From Lyngbya sp. HA4199-MV5 (GTDB lineage: Bacteria > Cyanobacteriota > Cyanobacteriia > Leptolyngbyales > Leptolyngbyaceae): a stretch of 64,000 nucleotides of DNA. Positions 43,216 to 52,112 of this stretch are shown here, piece by piece; the stretch's first letter is position 1; the number at the start of each line of letters is the position of its first letter. The stretch spans positions 124,001 through 188,000 of the forward strand of contig JAHHHL010000001.1 of the NCBI GenBank assembly GCA_019359375.1, read 5' to 3'. The notes under the pieces are model-generated. The model searched no databases and was not told the DNA's origin. It was given only the letters and a program-made list of their open reading frames with translations. The position numbers and the translations under genes are program-made.

Positions 43216-43522
43216 ACGCTGTACAGCCGTTTGCATTCACACCCTACACCCCACAACCCACACCCGCTTTACCGTCTCTGAGCCTCCGCGCCTCTGCGGT
43301 ACCGCCCACCCCATCACACCTACCCAACAACCAGAACTTAACCAAAGCTCCAGATTTACACTCCCTAGAAGTCGAGCCATGCAGATTAGGATGGAACAAT
43401 CCAGCAAAACTCCTCTCAAACTACACCTTTGGCTGGAAGCCTGTTAGCCGCAGAAGTGCCATAAAGAGAGTCGATACATTACCCAATTATTGCAGAGCCT
43501 TTTTGCTCTTCGTTTCAACGTT
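43216..43522. other. Intergenic region
   Basis: About 307 bases. A dispersed-looking GAGCCTCCGCGCCTCTGCGGT sequence lies near 43279. No gene recognised. Confidence 0.4.
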
Positions 43523-43942
43523 ATGGCATCTGAACAAGACGTTAGACAGTACCTCGCCTACTGGTTTCAGCTAGGCAAGCGCCTTGCCATTCGAGGTGGA
43601 GAAGACTTTTTGCTACCGCGTCCAGTGATTCAGGGCGATCGCTACAGTCAAGCCTTTGAGTCATGCTGGCAGCAAATTCGCTCTGGTGAAGCAGGCGATT
43701 GTTATTTAGAAGGCACCAATCAGACGATCGCCGAACTCTTCAGCCCTGCCTGGGACATTGACCCCTGTGGTCGCTGTGATATGCCCGTGCCAGTCAAAGT
43801 GCAAGGCGTTGCCACGCTAGAATGCCCCTGTATTGATCTGCCTGGATGGCCGAATACAGAACTACCCCAGCCCCGTGCGCCCATTAGCAGTCAGGCAGTC
43901 ATCGGTCAGGTGCGCGATCGGCTTCGGCGAGCCAATGGTTAG
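43523..43942 (+). CDS. Conserved hypothetical protein with Cys-rich segment
   Basis: 139 residues from ATG 43523; an in-frame start at 43490 adds 11. DVRQYLAYWFQLGKRLAIRGGEDFLLPRP and CWQQIRSGEAGDCYLEGTNQTI are helical. The C-terminal half contains DPCGRCDMPVP and LECPCIDLPGWPN, four cysteines that could bind zinc or another metal. No family named. Likely cytoplasmic. Confidence 0.7.
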   Translation: MASEQDVRQYLAYWFQLGKRLAIRGGEDFLLPRPVIQGDRYSQAFESCWQQIRSGEAGDCYLEGTNQTIAELFSPAWDIDPCGRCDMPVPVKVQGVATLECPCIDLPGWPNTELPQPRAPISSQAVIGQVRDRLRRANG

Positions 43943-44000
43943 TCGGCTTCGGCGAGCAAACGGCTAAGGATCGTGGATTTATGAAGGTGTCATTCTGCAC

Positions 44001-44070
44001 GTAGGGGCGTGGCATGCGGGAGGAAGTCCTCGCCTTCGCCCAAGGCGATTTGCCCCATGCCGCGCCCGTA
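44001..44070. repeat. Palindromic intergenic element
   Basis: GTAGGGGCGTGGCATG (44001-44016) and CATGCCGCGCCCGTA (44056-44070) are inverted arms with few mismatches. The interior repeats GCCTTCGCC/AAGGCG. It lies between a small gene and the end of the TonB-dependent receptor gene. Confidence 0.6.
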
Positions 44071-44114
44071 CAACTAAAAGGCTGAGGTTGTCGAAGTTAT
44101 TTAATTCACACCCC

Positions 44115-46250
44115 TTAGAAGGTTGCAGACACTCCTAAGCGAAATGTTAAGCCCGGTTGGTAGATGCGGTTCACTCGTTCGTAGCTGACATCGGCTAAGT
44201 TTTCTAGATACACTAGAAGCGCCACATTTTGGACGATCGGAATCCGGGCATTCAGATCCAAATTCAACCAGGAAGGCGAGAAACTACGGCTATCTTCACC
44301 AGCGGCAGTAAACAGGGCGCGGCGAGACCCACTGTTGTAGTTGGCGTAGAGATTCAGTTGCCAGCCGTTCCAGTCGTAGCCAACGCCAATTTGAGCCACC
44401 GAGAAGGGAATGGTACTCAGTTGTAAGCCTTTCTCGGCACCTGTTTCAATCCGTGCATCGGTGTAGGTGTAGTTGAGCAGTGCCGAAACTTGGGGCGTGA
44501 TGCGCCACCGCACGCCTGCTTCAAACCCATTCGTGTTGACCAAGCCAATGTTTTCCCAACGTCCCGATACTACGCTGATGCGGTCTTCCAAACGGTTGCC
44601 AAAGTAGGTGAGTTGGGCGGTGAGGGTCGAGGTGAGGTTGAAATCGACTCCGGCTGTCCAGGCGGAACCTGTTTCTGGGTCTAAATTTGGGTTGGGCAAC
44701 CAGCCATGCACCGTATCAAAAAGGTAAAGCTGATCTAGCCCCGGATTACGACGGACTGAGACCCAACTGCCTCGTAGCGCGATCGCAGGCGTAATATCCC
44801 ACCGTGCGCCAACGCTAGGGTTCGTGGTACTGCCATATTCCGTGTTGAAGTTCTGGCGTAGACCCAGTTCAAGCTGGACATTCTCCAGAATTTTGAAGGT
44901 GTTGAGCACGAACAGAGCCGCATTGGTGCGATCGCGGTCTTCTGTCTCGTTAAAGCGAATGAAGCGCGGCACATTACTCAGCGTTTCGCCCTCAAAAAAC
45001 TCACTGCGGAGATCCAGCCCGTAGCGCAGGTTGTAGAAGGGTAGGATTTGCCAGTTATGCTCCACTCTGGCGGTTAAGCCCTGCGATTCCAACGAGCCGC
45101 GACGAAAGAACACGCTTTGGGTCGGACCGAAGGTATTGAAGTTGTCCCGGTTGTAGCCGATCGTTGCCGTCAAGATCGAATCATTGCCACCGCCAACCAG
45201 GGCATTCCACGCCAAGCCGATATTCAAGCCATCGTGTTCCAGGCGATCGCGCTGGAGCGGAAACCCGAAATAGATCAGCCCTTTACGACTGGTGCTGGCA
45301 TATGCATCCAGCTTTAAGGTATTGCGGGGATCAACCCGGTAGGTCAGCCGACCAAAGTAGTTGTCAAACTTAGTATCGCCGTTAAACAAGCGTCCATCCG
45401 GACCTCGGTTTGCCGCACCTCTAGGCACAGGGTAATCATTCTCTGCTTGAAAGCGCTCATAGCCAATGGCATAACTCAACGCGTCTAAAGAACCTGCAAT
45501 ACCGCCCCGGTAATTCTGCTGTCCATAGGAACCGCCCTGCGCCAGCACACTAAACTTGGTTGGACCGATTGCTTCTTTGGTAATGATATTAACCACGCCG
45601 CCAAAGGCATCGGAACCATACAGAGTGGAAGCAGTCCCGCTAGAAAGCTCAATCCGCTCAATGCCACCCGTTAAGAATGTGTTGAGATCAGTGGCACCGT
45701 GGTAGGTATTGACATTACTCCCGATCGGTCTCCCATTCAGCAAAAACGTATTTTGGTTAATCGTGGTGCCCCGGTAGTAAAACCCGGTATGAATATCGGC
45801 ACCAAACCCGGTGTCATTAATCGCAAAGCCTGGTAAGCCTTTAAGCACTTCGGTGACGCTATTTGCCCCCTGCTTGTCGATTTCCTCCCCAGTAATGGTG
45901 TAGGTGGGAGAAGACCCAACAGGCTTCTTTTCGCCCTCAACCACAATCTCTTCCTCTGGCTCTTCGTCATCCTCAGAAGTCGTTTGATTCGCTGGTAATT
46001 GGCTGATTAAATCAGGGAACCGTGGCTTTGCTAGCAACGTTTCCGCACGCGTAAGAGGACGATCGAACTCCTTCAAACGCAAAATGTTTGGAGATGCTTT
46101 TTTGACAGAATGGTTCAGGCGATCGTGGGATTTATGAGCATCAAGGGACGCTTCCAGATCCAGGATCACGTCGGCAGCTTGAGCTGTTGTTCCCAGCAAA
46201 AAACTGCCGCCCAGGAGCATAGCACCGGGTAATAGCAAGCGTAATTTCAT
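44115..46250 (-). CDS. TonB-dependent outer-membrane receptor
   Basis: 711 residues from ATG 46250 (frame opens at 46319). A signal peptide with a KLRLLLPGAMLLGGSFLLGTTAQA pattern is present. The plug domain carries EEIVVEGEKKPVG and TGEEIDKQGANSVTEVLKGLPGFAI, then RIELSSGTASTLYGSDAFGGVVNIITK. The beta-barrel runs to a terminal phenylalanine (LTFRLGVSATF). Such receptors import siderophores, cobalamin or sugars using TonB energy. Cobalamin is a possible cargo since cobU is close by and convergent, but the plug itself does not decide it. The spacer before the plug is acidic (EDDEEPEEE), a likely TonB-box region. Confidence 0.88.
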   Translation of the reverse strand: MKLRLLLPGAMLLGGSFLLGTTAQAADVILDLEASLDAHKSHDRLNHSVKKASPNILRLKEFDRPLTRAETLLAKPRFPDLISQLPANQTTSEDDEEPEEEIVVEGEKKPVGSSPTYTITGEEIDKQGANSVTEVLKGLPGFAINDTGFGADIHTGFYYRGTTINQNTFLLNGRPIGSNVNTYHGATDLNTFLTGGIERIELSSGTASTLYGSDAFGGVVNIITKEAIGPTKFSVLAQGGSYGQQNYRGGIAGSLDALSYAIGYERFQAENDYPVPRGAANRGPDGRLFNGDTKFDNYFGRLTYRVDPRNTLKLDAYASTSRKGLIYFGFPLQRDRLEHDGLNIGLAWNALVGGGNDSILTATIGYNRDNFNTFGPTQSVFFRRGSLESQGLTARVEHNWQILPFYNLRYGLDLRSEFFEGETLSNVPRFIRFNETEDRDRTNAALFVLNTFKILENVQLELGLRQNFNTEYGSTTNPSVGARWDITPAIALRGSWVSVRRNPGLDQLYLFDTVHGWLPNPNLDPETGSAWTAGVDFNLTSTLTAQLTYFGNRLEDRISVVSGRWENIGLVNTNGFEAGVRWRITPQVSALLNYTYTDARIETGAEKGLQLSTIPFSVAQIGVGYDWNGWQLNLYANYNSGSRRALFTAAGEDSRSFSPSWLNLDLNARIPIVQNVALLVYLENLADVSYERVNRIYQPGLTFRLGVSATF

Positions 46251-46510
46251 AACTCTAAAAGTGACTAAATTCTCACACCCTAAAACCACTTGATTCCATG
46301 CATGTTTGCTTTGAATCAAATGCAGCCATAGCCGCCCTCATTGTTAGAGCAGAGTTTAAGGGATGTCAAAAGACACGCTGTCGAATTTAGCCACTTGCTT
46401 AAACGAGAGCAGTACAGCAGAAATCAGGAGTCAGAAGTCAGAAGTGAAAAGAGCTTCTCACCCCTGATTGACTGACAAAAGTCTTGAAAGGCTTGTCGCT
46501 TCGTTGCTCA

Positions 46511-46630
46511 CCCGCCCGTGATTCAAATCCGGGCTAATGGTGCGAAACCCGTTAAAACGGTTTGTAAGCCGCTTCTAGTCCTCTTAAGAGGACTTCCTGC
46601 CATTAGCCCGCACTTTTAGTGCAGGGCGGG
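46511..46630. repeat. Nested palindromic element
   Basis: Outer arms CCCGCCC (46511) and GGGCGGG (46624), inner arms GGGCTAATGG (46531-46540) and CCATTAGCCC (46600-46609), with internal hairpins AAACCCGTTAAAACGGTTT and AGTCCTCTTAAGAGGACT. It may act as a terminator for the RNase Z gene side or as a dispersed repeat. It lies in the gap 46251-46889, where I see no gene. Confidence 0.65.
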
Positions 46631-46889
46631 TTCAAGTACGCGCTAAAAGATTTGTCAGTCAGCCAGTTCTCACCCATTAACCCGCAATGTTTGTGCATCT
46701 GGAAAAACTGTGCTTCGACTTCGCTCAGCACTCGGCTATCTCGTGGGTTGAGCGCAGCCGAAACCCACCGCTTGAGCAAGGTATTTTGCTGCTGGGTTAA
46801 TAGCTTTCAGACTGGCAGGCTGTACTTCATTTAGCTGCAAATCGCTGCATAGACCAAAAGGCTTTTAACCAACCGTTTAACCAACCCTC

Positions 46890-47843
46890 CTAAACAGCCG
46901 CCAATGCTGCGGATTGCCGTCGGGGAATGTCATACGTCCAGAAGTCGGAAGCCATTTCTGTGGCGGGAAAAATCGTTCTTGCTTCTGCCAACAAATCTTT
47001 GAGTTCAATCTCATTACCAGGTGCATAGCGCGGGCTGAAGTGCGTCATAATCAACCGCTTCGCTTGGGCAGTCAACGCCACTTGTGCCGCCATTGTCGAG
47101 GTGGAATGCAACCGCTGATACGCCATTTCTGCATCCTGATGGGCAAACGTCGCTTCATGGATTAGCACATCCGCATCCTGCGCCAGTTCTACCGACGTAT
47201 CGCAAAACACCGTATCGGTGCAGTATGCCAGCTTGCGCCCAATTTCGGTGGGGCCACACAAATCCGTCCCAAGAATGCGCCGTCCATCGGGTAGCGTAAC
47301 GACTTCACCCCGCTTCAGCTTGCCGTACAGAGGACCGGGGGGAATGCCCATCGCTGTAGCGCGTTTCACATCAAAATGACCGGGACGATCGCGCTCTGCA
47401 ATGCGATAGCCATAAGCAGGCACTCGATGCTTCAGCAAACCACAGCTCACGGTAAACTCACTGTCTTCGTAAACCACGCCGGGACGTACCGTATGCACTT
47501 TCACCGGGTACGAAAAATGCGTTTGCGAGTAGCGCCGACAGGCTTTGAGGTATTCATCCAGATCGGGTGGACCATAGATATCAATGCGCTGCACATTGCC
47601 TGCCAGCCCAGAGCTTGCCAGCAACCCCATCAACCCAAAAATGTGATCCCCATGCATGTGGGTGATAAAAATGCGGGTTAACTGACTGCTTTTGATCTCG
47701 CTGCGGAGAAGCTGATGCTGCGTGCCTTCACCACAATCAAACAGCCAGAATTCGGCACGCTGAGGCAAGCGCAACGCTACACCGGAGACATTGCGCGATC
47801 GCGTTGGCACGCCAGAACTGGTTCCCAGGAATGTAATTTGCAA
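46890..47843 (-). CDS. rnz: Ribonuclease Z
   Basis: 317 residues. MQITFLGTSSGVPTRSRNVSGVAL is the family N-terminus. The metal-binding HxHxDH motif is THMHGDH (His62, His64, Asp66, His67). KHRVPAYGYRI, GRKLAYCTDTVFCD and LIHEATFAH, plus LTHFSPRY-like MTHFSPRYAPGNE, complete the metallo-beta-lactamase fold. It removes the 3' trailer from precursor tRNAs. A dimeric short-form RNase Z, cytoplasmic. Confidence 0.95.
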   Translation of the reverse strand: MQITFLGTSSGVPTRSRNVSGVALRLPQRAEFWLFDCGEGTQHQLLRSEIKSSQLTRIFITHMHGDHIFGLMGLLASSGLAGNVQRIDIYGPPDLDEYLKACRRYSQTHFSYPVKVHTVRPGVVYEDSEFTVSCGLLKHRVPAYGYRIAERDRPGHFDVKRATAMGIPPGPLYGKLKRGEVVTLPDGRRILGTDLCGPTEIGRKLAYCTDTVFCDTSVELAQDADVLIHEATFAHQDAEMAYQRLHSTSTMAAQVALTAQAKRLIMTHFSPRYAPGNEIELKDLLAEARTIFPATEMASDFWTYDIPRRQSAALAAV

Positions 47844-48270
47844 AACTTAGCGTTCCGTAGACGTTTCTTCCTGAACCTATACTGACACAGGCGAAGGAGA
47901 TAAGACCTTGATCAAGACAGTGGCTCAAGAATCTGATTTAATAATCGTTACAAACGATCGAAGACACAAGATGTATGGGCTAGAGTGCCTATCTTGTTCC
48001 TCACACCGATATATCTGGCGTAGATGGGGAACATTTACAACAAAATGCCTGACTTGATCTAAAGCAAATTGACTTATATTAAGCCTCGTTGACTTAAATG
48101 ATCGGCTTTGTAGTGTTGCGATCGCCCGATCACATTGCTACGTTTAATAGCCGTTTTCATTCACCTTCACCACACCCGATACCCCACACCCTACACCCGT
48201 CTTGGAAGGCTGTGGCTTAGCCGATTTAGACCCGCTATCTGTGCTTAAACCTGTGAGGAGACTTCTAGAC
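47844..48270. other. Intergenic region
   Basis: 427 bases between divergent genes; AT-rich around 47940-48100 with repeated TTGACTTA (48069, 48088). No gene recognised. Confidence 0.4.
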
Positions 48271-49497
48271 ATGTCATTGGAACGCTTCCCCCGTTTACTG
48301 ACCTCTCACCTGAGAGCGTTAAGGCACGTAACGGGACACAGTGGGTGGTTTGGACTCTTAATCTGGATGGCGCTGTTTGCAGCGATCGAAAGCGCCGTCG
48401 GTCGCCCCGCCCAGGCAGCTTTAGAACTGCGTGTGGCGATCAAAGAAGGCGTGAGTCAGGTTGCGGTTGGCAGCTCTAGCAAAGCGATCGTGCGCGACAG
48501 CAGTGGTCGTTCGCTGGGTGAAATTGCACCCATGAATGCCTTCATCGCCCAGCCCAAGCAAGGCAGTGTTGCCCTCGATCGCTGGCAGTCTGCTCAAATC
48601 TGGGTAGAGCCAACCGATGGGGGCTATGTGTACATTGGCGATCGCTGGTATCGCGGACGTACCCTCGTGACACCCAGCAAAAGCGGACTGGTTGCCGTGA
48701 ACTATGTCGATCTAGAGCAGTATCTTTACAGCGTCCTTGGTGGCGAAATGAATGGTAACTGGCCCCAGGAAGCCCTCAAAGCACAGGCAGTCGCCGCTCG
48801 TTCCTATGCTCTCTATCACCGTGAGAGAGCGATCGCAGCCAGTCGTCCGTATGATGTGGTTGATACAACTGCCTCACAGGTTTACCGAGGCATTCAGGAC
48901 GAATCGACTGGTACGCAAATGGCGGTCAATGCCACTGCCAGTCAGGTACTTGCCTATGGGAACCGTCCGATCGAGGCAGTCTTTCACTCCTCAGCAGGCG
49001 GCTGCACCGAAAACTCTGAGGATGTCTGGTTAAACCCTGTACCGTACTTGAAATCGGTGCGAGAAGGTTTTCAAGAAGTTTCACCCGTTGCTCAATGGGA
49101 AATTGATATCCCTCGCAATGAACTGAGTAAGCGTATCCCTGGAGTGGGTAACATTGTTGCCTTTGAGCCTGTAAGTATTACGACCTGTGGACGCATTAAG
49201 TCAATGCAAGTGGTCGGCGATCGCGGTCGTAAAACCATCAGCGGTGAAGCCCTTCAAACCGCGTTAAACCTCAAAAGCACGCTCTTTAATATCTTGCCTC
49301 CGCCAGCGCTAGAAGCAAGTAAAGCGAAAGAGCAAGCGTCTCCCACCATGTTTCAAGTGATTGGGCGTGGTTTTGGTCATGGGCTTGGGCTGAGTCAATG
49401 GGGCGCTTACAATCTGGCGTTAGGTGGCAATAACTATCAACAAATTTTGGGGCTTTACTACAAGAACGCGTCTCTAGGAAAGATCCCGAACCAGTAG
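48271..49497 (+). CDS. SpoIID/LytB domain protein
   Basis: 408 residues from ATG 48271, which has GAGGAGA nine bases before it; the frame opens at 48202. One membrane helix or signal sequence (about 30-50) leads to a periplasmic region. NYVDLEQYLYSVLGGEMNGNWPQEALKAQAVAARSYAL is the SpoIID/LytB core with its catalytic Glu in GGEM. VFHSSAGGCTENSEDVW and GRGFGHGLGLSQWGAY are the other conserved blocks. SpoIID is a peptidoglycan lytic transglycosylase; cyanobacterial members likely remodel peptidoglycan, though not in sporulation. Confidence 0.92.
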   Translation: MSLERFPRLLTSHLRALRHVTGHSGWFGLLIWMALFAAIESAVGRPAQAALELRVAIKEGVSQVAVGSSSKAIVRDSSGRSLGEIAPMNAFIAQPKQGSVALDRWQSAQIWVEPTDGGYVYIGDRWYRGRTLVTPSKSGLVAVNYVDLEQYLYSVLGGEMNGNWPQEALKAQAVAARSYALYHRERAIAASRPYDVVDTTASQVYRGIQDESTGTQMAVNATASQVLAYGNRPIEAVFHSSAGGCTENSEDVWLNPVPYLKSVREGFQEVSPVAQWEIDIPRNELSKRIPGVGNIVAFEPVSITTCGRIKSMQVVGDRGRKTISGEALQTALNLKSTLFNILPPPALEASKAKEQASPTMFQVIGRGFGHGLGLSQWGAYNLALGGNNYQQILGLYYKNASLGKIPNQ

Positions 49498-49649
49498 TAA
49501 AGTTGGCAGGTTAAAGCCGTAGGCTCTGGCGTTAAAACTTCTACAAGGTGCCATGAACGCTTTGAGCCTGGTCGTGGGTGTTTTCTGGGCTTTGGTTGCT
49601 TGTTCCTCTCAATTCACCGCTCGTTCTTTAACTCCAAGGCTTTCGGACT

Positions 49650-49925
49650 GTGGACGTTGAAAATCGCCCAGAATTAGAGTTGATTGTGCAGCAGATCGGC
49701 GAGGCTGTCCTCGCAACGATCGCAACCGTCGATCGCCTTTCTCAACGCATGGACACCTTAACAGATCAGGTACAACAGCAGGGATACCAGGTGTTTGCCC
49801 TCAGTGATGCCATCCAAACGCTGACCGAGGCACAGCATGAATCGCTCAAACGCCTCGATCGCCTCACAGACGTACTCGATCACCTCGTTAACGCCGTCGA
49901 TCCAACCGAACCGCCACCCTCCTAG
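49650..49925 (+). CDS. Small coiled-coil protein
   Basis: 91 residues from a GTG at 49650. The sequence is a regular heptad helix (LIVQQIGEAVLATIATVDRLSQRMDTL, VFALSDAIQTLTEAQHESLKRLDRLTDVLDHLV) with a short acidic, Pro-rich tail. It resembles small oligomerising proteins but no family is recognised. A GTG start and lack of a ribosome site leave some doubt. Confidence 0.55.
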   Translation: MDVENRPELELIVQQIGEAVLATIATVDRLSQRMDTLTDQVQQQGYQVFALSDAIQTLTEAQHESLKRLDRLTDVLDHLVNAVDPTEPPPS

Positions 49926-49930
49926 AAGGG

Positions 49931-50362
49931 CTACCAGCGGCGATACGATCGCCAATAAGGTCTCCCTTTCCAAAAAACACCCACAGCAATGAGCACCAGT
50001 TCCGTCATGGTAAACCCGGGCGAACCAAATAACAGCCATTGCTCCAGCAGCAACACCAGCACCACGCACAGCACCAACGCCCACAGGCTACCCGTACTGA
50101 TACTAAAGCGATCGACGCGCTCCAAGACATACACAGCAAAGGCTCCTAACAACACTGGAATGCCAAGACTCAGCACCAGCGATACCAGCGATGACCTAAG
50201 CATACTCACTAGGCTCTCCAAAATCGGCGATTGGTCACGATAACGCACCGCAAGCTGAAGCAAGCCATCGATCGGCACCATGAGCAGCAGAATCGCTATT
50301 ACCGCTGCTTGAAAGAGCGATCGCCACGGCAGCAACTTCAATCGATCAAGAGGCTTTCTCAT
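49931..50362 (-). CDS. Small conserved membrane protein
   Basis: 143 residues, four hydrophobic helices (AAVIAILLLMVPI, SLVSLVLSLGIPVLLGAFAVYVL, WALVLCVVLVLLLEQWLLF and ELVLIAVGVFW). Basic ends (MRKPLDRLKLL, WRSYRRW) fit cytoplasmic termini. Convergent with the coiled-coil gene with a five-base gap. No family recognised. Confidence 0.72.
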   Translation of the reverse strand: MRKPLDRLKLLPWRSLFQAAVIAILLLMVPIDGLLQLAVRYRDQSPILESLVSMLRSSLVSLVLSLGIPVLLGAFAVYVLERVDRFSISTGSLWALVLCVVLVLLLEQWLLFGSPGFTMTELVLIAVGVFWKGRPYWRSYRRW

Positions 50363-50424
50363 AGGGGCTAGAACGCTTTGATGTGCAAACGTAGTGTAAT
50401 TCTAGCCTTAGTCCAGCACAACGA

Positions 50425-50644
50425 TGAAGAGTGAGGAGTCAGGAGTCAGAAGCAGCGGGGCAGGGGAAGCAAGGGGGCAGAGGGAGCAGGGGGAGAGCGG
50501 TCAGCTTTTTAGCCTTCAGCCTACTGCTCCGCAGAAGCAAGCTACACCCTTTAGCCTTCCTTCTGCCCTCTGCCCTCTGCCTTCTGCCTAGCAACCAGCT
50601 TTTTATCCTTTATCCTTCCTTCATCCCTCACCTCTCATCCCTCT
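50425..50644. repeat. Heptamer-type repeat tract
   Basis: GGAGTCAGAAGCAG, GGGCAGGGG, CTTCTGCCCTCTGCC and TTTATCC unit runs between the membrane protein and rsgA. The fragment GCAGAAGCAAGCTACACC near 50532 is like one at 5743-5755. Confidence 0.75.
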
Positions 50645-51805
50645 CTAATCCCCATCCAGCGACGCATCCTTCAAGTCATACCGCATGTTCTGTAGCGTTT
50701 GCTGTTGCACACGGCGAGACGGGCGGCGATATTTCTTTGTTTCGAGCTTGGGTTCATACTGTTCACCATCCCGATCGCTCTTGCGCTTCATCGTTGACTC
50801 GCTATCACCCAGCTTATTCAAGGCTTCCTGACGGGCGATCGCGTCTTCAAGAAAGCTCAAGTAATGCTCATACCGTTCCCAATCGCCACGCACCACGCAG
50901 TTGGGTTCATCCCGATGCAGGCAATCGCTAAACTGGCAGTTTGCCGTCGCCAAGCGTGCCCGTGCTTCAGGAAAACAGGTTGCCAATGCTTCAGGCGCAC
51001 AGTCCAGATCGGGTTGGTTAAACCCTGGTGTATCTGCCAGCAAGCCACCTGCGGGCAGTTCAAACAGCTCAACGTGACGAGTGGTATGCCGTCCTCGCCC
51101 CAGCTTGCCCGAAACAGCCGCAACCCGCAAATCAGAATGGGGCACGAGCCAATTAATCAAGCTAGACTTACCCACCCCGGATGGTCCAGAGACGATCGTG
51201 ACCCGATCGCCCAGTTGCGCTTCCACCTCAGCCAGTCCGATCGCCTGCTGCACACTCATCAAAATGGGCGCATAGCCCCACTCCTGTAAACGAACACGCC
51301 AGCGATCGCGCTCATCTTCCGTCGCTAGGTCGCTTTTATTCAAACACAGGCATACCTGTAGCTGCGTGGTCTCCGCTTTCACCAAAAAGTGGCTGAGTTG
51401 ATGGGGATCGAGCATCGGTTCAACCAGCGCAAATACGAGCAAAAGCTGATCGGCATTCGCCACAGGCGGACGATCTAACATGGAACGTCGCGGCAACACC
51501 TGCGCGATCGCCCCCCGTCCACCCTCCCAATCCGGCTCTTCAACCTCAACACGATCGCCCACCATCACCCGCTGCCCAATTTTCTTCAAGCGCGATCGAC
51601 GGGTACACAGCAACATCACTGGTAACGCCTTTCCGCCTTCTGCCTTCTGCCTCCTGCCTCCTGCCTCTCCAATCACATCCAGCTTCACATGATAGTAATT
51701 CGCCTGCACCGCGAGAACCGTTCCCAGCAGCGGCACAGATACACTAAATCCTGGATCAGCATGATTTGCACCTTGAGGTCGTGGAGCATCCAAATCAGCA
51801 CTCAT
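50645..51805 (-). CDS. rsgA: Ribosome small subunit-dependent GTPase A, with repeat-derived insertion
   Basis: 386 residues. An OB-fold (VLAVQANYYHVKLDV) precedes a circularly permuted GTPase with G4 LNKSDL, G1 GPSGVGKSSLIN and G3 DTPGF. The C-terminal zinc site has HRDEPNC and preceding cysteines. RsgA helps mature the 30S subunit. Residues about 46-59 (GEAGGRRQKAEGGK) are encoded by a GGCAGAA/GGCAGGA heptamer tract (51631-51672), the same units found between genes, and are absent from ordinary members. It is the last of the grpE-dnaK-dnaJ-tusA-rsgA run. Confidence 0.95.
   Translation of the reverse strand: MSADLDAPRPQGANHADPGFSVSVPLLGTVLAVQANYYHVKLDVIGEAGGRRQKAEGGKALPVMLLCTRRSRLKKIGQRVMVGDRVEVEEPDWEGGRGAIAQVLPRRSMLDRPPVANADQLLLVFALVEPMLDPHQLSHFLVKAETTQLQVCLCLNKSDLATEDERDRWRVRLQEWGYAPILMSVQQAIGLAEVEAQLGDRVTIVSGPSGVGKSSLINWLVPHSDLRVAAVSGKLGRGRHTTRHVELFELPAGGLLADTPGFNQPDLDCAPEALATCFPEARARLATANCQFSDCLHRDEPNCVVRGDWERYEHYLSFLEDAIARQEALNKLGDSESTMKRKSDRDGEQYEPKLETKKYRRPSRRVQQQTLQNMRYDLKDASLDGD
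51631..51672. repeat. Heptamer repeat inside the rsgA coding region
   Basis: GCCTTCT and GCCTCCT units (plus strand) lie within the gene at residues 46-59, in frame. The same units fill gaps such as 394-450 and 24345-24450. Length is a multiple of three, so the frame is kept. Confidence 0.8.
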
Positions 51806-51842
51806 AGGTCACTGCTCATGGCTCGATGTCCATAACACCTGC

Positions 51843-52112
51843 TCAAGCATCATCAGGGCTTAGAGCGGGTCGCCGAATCTTCAGCGCAAAGTAGCTAGCA
51901 TGGTCTTCAATCTGCTCGATGCCGTAGCCTTCCATTCTCAAACTATCGGGCACTTGCTCGATCGGTTCGCCAGGGTCAAGCCACACTTCTAAAAGTGATC
52001 CTGGAGGCATTTGATCAAGCTTTAGCTTCGTGCGCACAAAATTGATCGGGCAGGGAGTGCCGCGCAAATCTAGTTGGGCATCTGGGGCAGAAGAGAGTTC
52101 GGCTGCGTTCAT
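51843..52112 (-). CDS. TusA-family sulfur carrier-like protein
   Basis: 89 residues. [37 protein letters not shown] is the TusA/SirA signature, with Cys21 in the CPxP-like motif. TusA proteins pass persulfide sulfur for tRNA thiolation or molybdenum cofactor synthesis. The ATG at 52112 overlaps the dnaJ stop at 52109 (ATGA), so it is translationally coupled to the chaperone genes. Other sulfur-relay genes are absent here. Confidence 0.87.
   Translation of the reverse strand: MNAAELSSAPDAQLDLRGTPCPINFVRTKLKLDQMPPGSLLEVWLDPGEPIEQVPDSLRMEGYGIEQIEDHASYFALKIRRPALSPDDA

Noticed and set aside
44115-46319. Longer start of the TonB receptor at 46319
   Set aside because: The ATG at 46250 directly begins a classical signal peptide; the upstream 23 residues do not fit one.
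46619-46834. Open frame of 71 codons after the palindromic element
   Set aside because: Composed of dispersed-repeat sequence (GCTTCGACTTCGCTCAGCAC type); not a credible gene.
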